Shown piece after piece: positions 27,377 through 31,975 of a stretch of 32,392 nucleotides of DNA (positions within the stretch are counted from its first letter, which is position 1; the number at the start of each line of letters is the position of its first letter). This DNA is from a virus: positions 1-32,392 of IMG/VR virus record IMGVR_UViG_3300025769_000478; one strand, 5' to 3'. A model generated the notes under the pieces. It saw only the letters and a list, made by a program, of their open reading frames with translations. It ran no database searches and was not told the DNA's origin. Position numbers and translations under genes: made by a program.

Positions 27377-27834
27377 TATGCCACCATATAAATTATAAGT
27401 CCAAATATACCTAACCCTGCAGTTAAAAGCAAACCTGTTACGCCCCAAGTTATAATAGCTTCTTGTATTTCTGCTTTACGGTACTCTTGTTCTTTCTTTT
27501 GTTTACGTATTTTACCTTCAGTCGCTACAAGTTCATCCCAAGCAGATGGACCCATACTAAAACTAATCCAGTCTTTTAACTCTTGCCTCATAGACTCAGC
27601 TTTTCTTTTAGCCGTAAATATCTCTAGAGCTTCTGCTTCAACAGAACCCCCATTTAGTGCTTTCCACCAAGGAGGGTTCTTGTTTTTTTGTTCTAGGTAG
27701 GCTAGGTCACTCATACTACTAGCCCATTGGGTAAGTTGTCCTGACATATCTTGAAGATCTTTTCCGAACTGGAAACCTTTCTTCAACGCATTGAACGCTA
27801 CGGTAGCTCCACCGATAATTGTTACTGGGTCCAC
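27376..27834 (-). CDS. Conserved phage membrane protein with C-terminal helix
   Basis: A 152-residue protein starting with GTG at 27834, with GGGAGG upstream. It opens MDPVTIIGGATVAFNALKKG, continues as a long charged helical region with a PPWWKAL turn (54-60) and GPSAWDELVATEGKIRKQKK (95-114). It ends in one strong membrane helix (126-150) close to the C-terminus. I recognise the pattern from marine podoviruses and cyanomyoviruses, where it has no assigned role. A holin or membrane-tethered assembly factor is possible. It is coupled to the small terminase by TAATG. Confidence 0.85.
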   Translation of the reverse strand: MDPVTIIGGATVAFNALKKGFQFGKDLQDMSGQLTQWASSMSDLAYLEQKNKNPPWWKALNGGSVEAEALEIFTAKRKAESMRQELKDWISFSMGPSAWDELVATEGKIRKQKKEQEYRKAEIQEAIITWGVTGLLLTAGLGIFGLIIYMVA

Positions 27835-27885
27835 GAGCCTCCTCCCAAAGTACTCCTAGTATCATTAAAGAACTTATTGCGTTCT

Positions 27886-28050
27886 TCAAAGGGCTTTACC
27901 TGTTAGTATAACCCTCTCTATATCATATCTACCAATACCTAAGTCTCGTAGTTCTCTGTCAGTCATTTGGTAAAGTTGCATTCTTGCAATCTTACGTCTA
28001 GCTGACTCTGTTCTTGCTTCTATTATTCTATTAAGTAATCTCTTAAACAT
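27886..28050 (-). CDS. DUF1127 (YjiS-like) small protein
   Basis: A 54-residue gene. ATG at 28050 has AGGAG eight to nine bases upstream and the TGA ends at 27886. The N-terminus is basic (FKRLLNRIIEARTESARRK). Residues 25-48 carry the DUF1127 signature LYQMTDRELRDLGIGRYDIE, which matches the family pattern of Leu-x3-Asp-Arg-Glu-Leu-Arg-Asp-x-Gly followed by Arg and Ile. DUF1127 proteins are small, usually bacterial (mostly Proteobacteria), and some, such as CcaF1 of Rhodobacter, bind RNA or affect RNA turnover. A phage copy suggests a role in host RNA or stress control. Its ribosome-binding site is in a hairpin (28054-28088). Confidence 0.85.
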   Translation of the reverse strand: MFKRLLNRIIEARTESARRKIARMQLYQMTDRELRDLGIGRYDIERVILTGKAL

Positions 28051-28053
28051 TTT

Positions 28054-28088
28054 CTACTCCTATGTTAGCCCTATCTGGACAGGAGTAG
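28054..28088 (-). promoter_or_regulatory. Hairpin that pairs with the DUF1127 ribosome-binding site
   Basis: CTACTCCT (28054-28061, plus strand) and AGGAGTAG (28081-28088) are perfect 8-base inverted repeats with a 19-base loop. In the mRNA the downstream arm is AGGAGTAG, which contains the AGGAG ribosome-binding site four bases before the ATG. The hairpin would therefore block translation until opened by a protein, a small RNA or another structure. Confidence 0.65.
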
Positions 28089-28120
28089 TTATACTATATT
28101 CTACAGTAACTTACTACAAA
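28088..28120 (-). promoter_or_regulatory. Possible promoter for the DUF1127 gene
   Basis: On the minus strand a TATAGT (28098-28093) or overlapping TATAAC (28093-28088) -10 box follows a weak -35 (TTTGTA, 28120-28115) at 16 bases. It lies in the 86-base gap upstream of the DUF1127 gene. The -35 matches poorly, so this is tentative. If correct, the leader RNA would begin close to the SD-blocking hairpin. Confidence 0.3.
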
Positions 28121-28136
28121 CAAAATTGCAAACCCG

Positions 28137-28502
28137 TTATGTCGGTTGGTAATGCTCCTCACCTGAAATAATTATATGAGCATCTGCACCTGACTCTTCA
28201 AACCCTACAATTTTATCTCCTGGAGATAGTGCAAGGTAGCTACCACCCTGTATTACCTCTTCAATACTATTACCTGCAAGACTGTGATCATCTACAATAA
28301 AATGATAAGTTGTAGTAGAAGCTTCGTACCATTGAAGGCTATACTTTTTAGTAGAGTTAGCTCCAATAGATACATGTATAAATTTAATAAGACTTATATA
28401 GTTGTTAGGGCAAGTGTATATAACATTACCACTAGCCCCACCTGCTGTAGCAGTGAGATCTTTAGCCGCTGAAAAGAATTTAGCATCTGCTAGTATAGTC
28501 AC
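28137..28502 (-). CDS. Probable small virion protein, beta-rich
   Basis: A 121-residue protein starting with GTG at 28502, in a TAGTG junction and preceded by AAAGG. It is beta-rich: NVIYTCPNNYISLIKFIHV, then KKYSLQWYEASTTTYHFIV, and a Gly turn with YLALSPGDKIVGFEESGADA. This pattern occurs in small beta-sandwich proteins of marine phages, often near fibre or decoration genes. No enzymatic motif. A decoration or fibre-associated role is plausible, but the location beside lysis-region genes is unusual. Confidence 0.75.
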   Translation of the reverse strand: MTILADAKFFSAAKDLTATAGGASGNVIYTCPNNYISLIKFIHVSIGANSTKKYSLQWYEASTTTYHFIVDDHSLAGNSIEEVIQGGSYLALSPGDKIVGFEESGADAHIIISGEEHYQPT

Positions 28503-28735
28503 TATTTACCTTTTACTTTCTTAACTACCTTAGTAGTCCAAGCTTCATTTACATCGGGAGTAGAAGGATCGTCTCCAACTAGTTGACCCTTGTCATTACG
28601 AGCACGTACTTTTACTTCTTCTGTATCTTTTACAAAATCCAGTACGGCAGGATCTTTAGTGTGCCATTCTCCACGGATATACTCCGCAAGAACAGCACCG
28701 TATTGATCAACTACTTTATCACCATCTAGTTTCAT
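28502..28735 (-). CDS. Small conserved phage protein
   Basis: A 77-residue protein with ATG at 28735 in an ATG-TAATG junction, with GGAGGT immediately upstream. It contains DGDKVVDQYGAVLAEYIRGE, then WHTKDPAVLDFV, and ends in a Lys-rich tail (TKVVKKVKGK). I recall similar proteins in marine phages, without known function. The compact charged sequence and Lys tail are shared with several neighbours. Confidence 0.75.
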   Translation of the reverse strand: MKLDGDKVVDQYGAVLAEYIRGEWHTKDPAVLDFVKDTEEVKVRARNDKGQLVGDDPSTPDVNEAWTTKVVKKVKGK

Positions 28736-29361
28736 TACATACCACCTCGGCCTTTTTTTCTGCTATCTCTACTAACTTTGGCAATTCCGCCACTTGCACC
28801 TAAGCCAGCATCATAGGTTTTTTTAACGTAAAGGCCTAACTTACTTAATGCTGATAAAATTTCATCCATTTTAGAACTTGGATTTGCATCGACTCTTTTT
28901 GCTTGCATATCAGCCATCATTTTTTTAATTCTAGTTAATCTTTTACTTGCAGCTTCACGTTCACCAATACTTATTTTCTTTATATCGGAGTCAATCTTCT
29001 TTACTTTATTTTTTACAGCAGCAGGTATTTTTAAAGGTCTATTTCTAAAAGAGGGGGTTTGTTTTTTAGAATTAGCAGGAATTAATTTTGCAACTGTAAC
29101 TTTTTCTATGGCTAAAGAACCTGGTTTAGCTACAGGAGGTTCACCTGAACCTGGACGTTTTTTAGGCTTAACAGTTTTTTTAGTAGAACCTGACTTTGGT
29201 CTAGGCTTAGGTTTAGTTACCTTTTTCTTTTTACTTACCTCTTCTTTTAAATCAGTAGTATATCTTTTACCTTTCCAGGTAAAAACTTTACCTGCACCTT
29301 GTGATTTACGTGCAGCATTAAAAGCTTTCTTAAAGCTCATATCATCATATTTACCTGCCAT
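28735..29361 (-). CDS. Basic Lys/Pro-rich protein with a small N-terminal domain
   Basis: A 208-residue protein with ATG at 29361 and AAGG upstream. Residues 8-40 (SFKKAFNAARKSQGAGK then FTWKGKRYTTDL) form a small conserved module found at the N-terminus of basic proteins in marine podoviruses. Next comes a Lys/Pro/Gly/Ser-rich linker (44-100) and a helical C-terminal half (NKVKKIDSDIKKISIGEREA). The end is a basic tail. The protein is very basic and probably binds nucleic acid. Its role is unknown. The module's F-W-G-K-R-Y pattern may be a fold core. Confidence 0.78.
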   Translation of the reverse strand: MAGKYDDMSFKKAFNAARKSQGAGKVFTWKGKRYTTDLKEEVSKKKKVTKPKPRPKSGSTKKTVKPKKRPGSGEPPVAKPGSLAIEKVTVAKLIPANSKKQTPSFRNRPLKIPAAVKNKVKKIDSDIKKISIGEREAASKRLTRIKKMMADMQAKRVDANPSSKMDEILSALSKLGLYVKKTYDAGLGASGGIAKVSRDSRKKGRGGM

Positions 29362-29366
29362 AGTAC

Positions 29367-29816
29367 TTAACCTTTCTTCTTAGCCATGCCACCATAAAAC
29401 ATTCCTGTTTTACGCATGTCATTCATTTTAGTCATTCCACCACCCATGTAGCCTGATTTTTTATGGGACATACCACCATGTTTATAGCCCATCTTTTTGG
29501 CTACCTCTGGTGCTTCTTTCTTTAAGGCTTTCATTCCTTCATTCATTGGTTTTTTCATTGCGATTCCCCCTTCGTTAGCTCTGAACTTTTTTACTTTGTC
29601 TGCAACCTTTTTAGGTTGAGCCACAAACTGCTTACCTGCCTTCGTGCCTTCTCGTTTAGCTCTGGTTGTAGCTGCATACTCACTGCTGCTAAGAGACTTA
29701 ATAGCCTTATCAGGGAGATAACGTTCACCAGTCTTAGCACTAGGCTTACCACTTTTAGTTCTCCACTTTTGTTTAGTCCAAGACTTAAGACTTTTTTGTG
29801 GGCTTTTTAGACTCAT
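29367..29816 (-). CDS. Basic conserved phage protein with Gly/Met/Lys tail (DUF5872-like)
   Basis: A 149-residue protein from the ATG at 29816, which has AGAAGG six bases upstream. An apparent extension upstream reads through the neighbour and is ignored. Residues 1-85 (SLKSWTKQKWRTKSGKPSAK, GERYLPDKAIKSLSSSEYAA, QFVAQPKKVADKVKKF) match a basic family shared by cyanophages and pelagiphages, which I recall as DUF5872. Residues 87 onward form a second unit, MKKPMNEGMKALKKEAPEVA, ending in Gly/Met/Lys repeats (KHGGMSHKKSGYMGGGM). The second unit has its own internal start (29558). DNA or RNA binding is likely; function unknown. Confidence 0.8.
   Translation of the reverse strand: MSLKSPQKSLKSWTKQKWRTKSGKPSAKTGERYLPDKAIKSLSSSEYAATTRAKREGTKAGKQFVAQPKKVADKVKKFRANEGGIAMKKPMNEGMKALKKEAPEVAKKMGYKHGGMSHKKSGYMGGGMTKMNDMRKTGMFYGGMAKKKG
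29558..29574 (-). promoter_or_regulatory. Strong internal ribosome-binding site and in-frame start
   Basis: Inside the 29367-29816 gene the minus strand reads GAAGGGGGAATCGCA before an in-frame ATG at 29558. The G-rich block is a strong Shine-Dalgarno at a spacing of about seven bases. It would produce a separate 63-residue protein (29367-29558) consisting only of the Met/Gly/Lys second unit. Usage is inferred. Confidence 0.5.
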
Positions 29817-29955
29817 TGTGAACCTTCTGTATTGCAAAGTTAGCAGACAAGCTTGCCCCTTTATGGGCAACAAACTTACCTGTATGTTTCATTAACTTAT
29901 AACCACCATCAGGCTGTTTCATCCAGTGGTATCCTTTTGGTGCGTTTACTTTCAC
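29785..29955 (-). CDS. Small basic conserved phage protein
   Basis: A 56-residue protein with a GTG start at 29955, in a GTGA overlap with the upstream gene's TGA and with GGAGG nine bases upstream. Longer readings back to 30021 lack a ribosome-binding site. The sequence KGYHWMKQPDGGYKLMKHTG then KFVAHKGASLSANFAIQKVH is a compact basic family I recall from marine phages. Function unknown. The end overlaps the next gene's start (29816) by 32 bases. Confidence 0.75.
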   Translation of the reverse strand: MKVNAPKGYHWMKQPDGGYKLMKHTGKFVAHKGASLSANFAIQKVHNESKKPTKKS

Positions 29956-30131
29956 GTTTTGTAGCCTCCACCTTTTGCTTTGTATTGTTTTGCAACCATC
30001 TGCGCTTTTCTTGCCGACCATTGCCCAGGTTTGCCACCTTTGGAACCTGCCTTAACTCTTGAGACAAGATTCTTACGCATAGTCGGTTTTGTGTAGTTAC
30101 CAGCAGCATTTACAGTGGATTTCTTCTTCAT
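29952..30131 (-). CDS. Small basic conserved phage protein
   Basis: A 59-residue protein. I choose the ATG at 30131, with GTAAGG upstream, rather than a GTG at 30161 that lies inside the previous small gene. It is Lys/Arg/Gly-rich with NAAGNYTKPTMRKNLVSRVK then GGKPGQWSARKAQMVAKQY. I recall this pattern from small marine-phage proteins, with no assigned function. It is likely to bind nucleic acid. It overlaps the next gene by four bases (GTGA). Confidence 0.75.
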   Translation of the reverse strand: MKKKSTVNAAGNYTKPTMRKNLVSRVKAGSKGGKPGQWSARKAQMVAKQYKAKGGGYKT

Positions 30132-30135
30132 GTTA

Positions 30136-30231
30136 CTACGCCTTACAGTTACAATCTGCACCGCATTTAATGTTTAATAGTGCACATGCAATTCTTTTTA
30201 AATATCTTCCTATCCATCTTATTACTCTCAT
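30136..30231 (-). CDS. 31-residue Cys-rich peptide
   Basis: A very short gene. ATG at 30231 lies in an ATGA overlap with the upstream stop, and TAG is at 30136. The product has an amphipathic basic N-terminus (MRVIRWIGRYLKRIACALLN) and four cysteines spaced C-x6-C-x3-C-x-C (16, 23, 27, 29). Overlap with the upstream gene and only four bases to the next ATG fill an otherwise empty gap exactly, which supports a real gene. Metal binding or a membrane-active peptide are both possible; no function is known to me. Confidence 0.6.
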   Translation of the reverse strand: MRVIRWIGRYLKRIACALLNIKCGADCNCKA

Positions 30232-30422
30232 AATGAAACTCCCATATTTATTTTTTTACATTGTGGTATTGCTAGATACCCTTCACTTTGAAAGTACCTA
30301 GCTACTACTAGTGCTTCTTGAGCACATGCTTCCTCTGTAAGGAATGTTGCTTCTGTCTTAGCCATGACTTCGCAAGTTAATGCAGAAGGCCCAGTACAGA
30401 GGAGCATAAACGCTATCCACAT
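30228..30422 (-). CDS. Small exported Cys-containing protein
   Basis: A 64-residue protein with ATG at 30422 in a TAATG junction. The start MWIAFMLLCTGPSALT is a short hydrophobic segment that could be a signal peptide. After that come EACAQEALVVARYFQSEGYL and IPQCKK; the four cysteines are at 9, 17, 33 and 55. Such small periplasmic proteins with probable disulfides occur in marine phages beside lysis genes. Envelope targeting is likely. The role is unknown. Confidence 0.7.
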   Translation of the reverse strand: MWIAFMLLCTGPSALTCEVMAKTEATFLTEEACAQEALVVARYFQSEGYLAIPQCKKINMGVSL

Positions 30423-30808
30423 TAGAAACTAACTGTAGCCCCTACTGTTACGTCACCAAACTCTAAATCTGCGTCTGTAGATACTTCAGTATATAAATTA
30501 ATATAAGTACTAGGTATCTCGTACTTTGCAGTAAAGTCTAGACCTTGAAAGATGTCTCCTTCGTCTAGCTCTAACATATCAATGTCAGTAGCTACACTTA
30601 GTCCAATACCCATAGCAGTTATTCCTGCTGACGGAGTTAGTTCCCATTCCCAATCTTCTACACCAGTGGTATAGTTGATGTCAGAGTCTGCACCGATAGA
30701 CAATGTCTGTCCTGCGACAGAAAAATCCATAGATGATGCCTTAGTTGCCATTATAGTAAGCAAACCCATTGCTGCTGCCGTAGTGATAGCTATAGTTGTT
30801 GTATTCAT
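30422..30808 (-). CDS. Secreted beta-rich protein, possible outer-membrane protein
   Basis: A 128-residue protein with ATG at 30808 and AAGGA seven bases upstream. A longer in-frame reading to 30943 overlaps the neighbour and is rejected. Residues 1-26 form a signal peptide (NTTTIAITTAAAMGLLTIMA). The mature part alternates hydrophobic and polar residues in strand pairs (SAGITAMGIGLSVATDID, TYINLYTEVSTDADLEFG) and ends VTVGATVSF. A C-terminal Phe on a beta strand is the signal used by the BAM machine for outer-membrane barrels. About 100 mature residues suggests a small barrel or a lipocalin-like periplasmic protein. Confidence 0.8.
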   Translation of the reverse strand: MNTTTIAITTAAAMGLLTIMATKASSMDFSVAGQTLSIGADSDINYTTGVEDWEWELTPSAGITAMGIGLSVATDIDMLELDEGDIFQGLDFTAKYEIPSTYINLYTEVSTDADLEFGDVTVGATVSF

Positions 30809-30809
30809 T

Positions 30810-31127
30810 TTATGATCCTTTTTTCCATTTCTTTGAGGGAGACTTCGTCTTTGAAGGACTCCACTTAACTTTATCTGCCCAGTATGCGGCAGACATTTTA
30901 CCTTTTTTAATATTCTTTGCATGACGTGATTTAAAAGCTTCACGTTGCCCTGCAGTCTGGTTTGTCTTTACACCCGCTTGTCCAAACTTGATGTACTTGT
31001 ACTTACCACCTTCAGAAGCCATAACATGATGGGACTTACCACTGCTATCATTAAGACGTTGAGGTTTGTTGACACCCTTGAGTCCAACCTCTTTCATTTT
31101 GTTTTTTACTCGCTCAGGTATTGCCAT
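30810..31127 (-). CDS. Conserved basic phage protein (DUF6321-like)
   Basis: A 105-residue protein with ATG at 31127 in a TAATG junction. It is basic, with VKNKMKEVGLKGVNKPQRLN (6-25), a short beta part KYKYIKFGQAGVKTNQ, then FKSRHAKNIKKGKMSAAYWA and a Lys/Ser tail. This is a family I recognise from T4-like cyanophages and other marine phages (recalled as DUF6321). It may act in capsid or nucleoid packaging, given its charge. Function not established. Confidence 0.82.
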   Translation of the reverse strand: MAIPERVKNKMKEVGLKGVNKPQRLNDSSGKSHHVMASEGGKYKYIKFGQAGVKTNQTAGQREAFKSRHAKNIKKGKMSAAYWADKVKWSPSKTKSPSKKWKKGS

Positions 31128-31369
31128 TATCTTTTTCCTGCTCTACTATTTCTAGGAAAAGATCTGTTAGCACGTTTAGTTGTTACTGACAGGTTCTTTG
31201 CACTATTATCTCTAGGATTACCATTACGGTGATTTACGTCTTTACCATCACCCTTTTTAACTACCCCTGCTTTTTTTAAAGTGTTACGAGCTGCATTACG
31301 TGAAGCTCTATTCTTTTTCTGTGCAGCTGTGCCTTGGTACTTTTTGTACTCGTTCTTGTAATTTCTCAT
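31127..31369 (-). CDS. Half-HNH basic protein
   Basis: An 80-residue protein with ATG at 31369 in an ATGA overlap. The first 40 residues are Lys/Arg/Asn-rich. Residues 44-63 (DVNHRNGNPRDNSAKNLSVT) match the central part of the HNH fold: His47, then Asp54-Asn55 and Asn59-Leu60. The second zinc-type His and the upstream half of the domain are missing, so an active nuclease is uncertain. The same short form occurs in other marine phages as I recall. It may be a DNA-binding remnant. Confidence 0.78.
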   Translation of the reverse strand: MRNYKNEYKKYQGTAAQKKNRASRNAARNTLKKAGVVKKGDGKDVNHRNGNPRDNSAKNLSVTTKRANRSFPRNSRAGKR

Positions 31370-31749
31370 GGCTTATATCTTTCATACTTTGGATTATCTT
31401 TTCTTCCAAACAACCTTAACACAAAATTTATAAAGCCTCTAGCTATCTCTGTTGGAGTTGGTAGTAACCAACCAAGTATTAGAAGTAACATTACCCAAGG
31501 GGGTATGTTAGTATTAATAATATCTAAGTTTTCCACTTTACCTGTTTCTACTTCTTTTATAACTTCAGTCTGTATAACGTCTCTACCTGCAGTAACTTCT
31601 TCGGTTTGTTCTACAGACATAACTGACTGTCTGTTCTCTGCACCTATCTGTGCGTTAGAGTTTACTGTAGGACCGCCTGATCCGCCTAGCGACATGAGAG
31701 TACTCAAACCACAACCAGATAAGAATAGCGTTAGGACCAACCATCTCAA
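31366..31749 (-). CDS. Lipoprotein with C-terminal membrane helix, unimolecular spanin candidate
   Basis: A 127-residue protein. A TTG start at 31749 has GGAG seven bases upstream, and no in-frame ATG gives a better start. The N-terminus RWLVLTLFLSGC carries a lipobox (Leu-Ser-Gly-Cys13), so it should be lipidated and placed in the outer membrane. A polar region (14-81, with NSNAQIGAENRQSVMS) follows, then a membrane helix at about 83-97 (PPWVMLLLILGWLLP) and a basic C-terminus. This is the layout of T1-type u-spanins, which fuse the two envelope membranes at lysis. The neighbouring gene is an endolysin. Confidence 0.75.
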   Translation of the reverse strand: MRWLVLTLFLSGCGLSTLMSLGGSGGPTVNSNAQIGAENRQSVMSVEQTEEVTAGRDVIQTEVIKEVETGKVENLDIINTNIPPWVMLLLILGWLLPTPTEIARGFINFVLRLFGRKDNPKYERYKP

Positions 31750-31761
31750 TATACTACTCCA

Positions 31762-31962
31762 TTATTTTTTCTTAGTAGGTTTCTTTTTAGTTAAACCACC
31801 CTTAGACATACCAGATCTACCTGATTTTTTACCTTTAATGACTTCTTTTTTTACTAAATCTTTGATTTGTTTTTTAATATTGGATGTAGGTTCCATATCG
31901 TCAGGAAGTAAAAGCCTTAATAATTTTGATACGTCATCTTGATTTCTAGGTGCTTTTGCCAT
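31762..31962 (-). CDS. Small basic protein with Lys-rich tail
   Basis: A 66-residue protein with ATG at 31962 and GGAG seven bases upstream. Residues 10-45 form a charged helix (DVSKLLRLLLPDDMEPTS, IKKQIKDLVKKEV), then a very basic tail ending SKGGLTKKKPTKKK. The tail resembles that of the polyvalent protein (NKGGLMTKGKKKK). It lies between endolysin and spanin genes. No known family; nucleic-acid or membrane binding are both possible. Confidence 0.75.
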   Translation of the reverse strand: MAKAPRNQDDVSKLLRLLLPDDMEPTSNIKKQIKDLVKKEVIKGKKSGRSGMSKGGLTKKKPTKKK

Positions 31963-31975
31963 TTCTATTCTCCTT

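Noticed and set aside
27377-27448. Extension of the small terminase to 27448
   Set aside because: The ATG at 27376 has GGTGG upstream and begins the family-like MARNLTEKQQ start.
27867-27887. AT-rich inverted repeat AAAGAAC/GTTCTTC after the DUF1127 gene as a terminator
   Set aside because: The stem is only six to seven pairs, AT-rich, includes a wobble, and has no long U tract; I could not support it.
30809-30943. N-terminal extension of the secreted beta protein up to 30943
   Set aside because: It reads through the preceding basic protein gene in another frame and would bury the signal peptide.
31334-31942. A 202-codon plus-strand frame
   Set aside because: It opposes the spanin candidate and the small basic gene, both with good ribosome-binding sites and family-like features.
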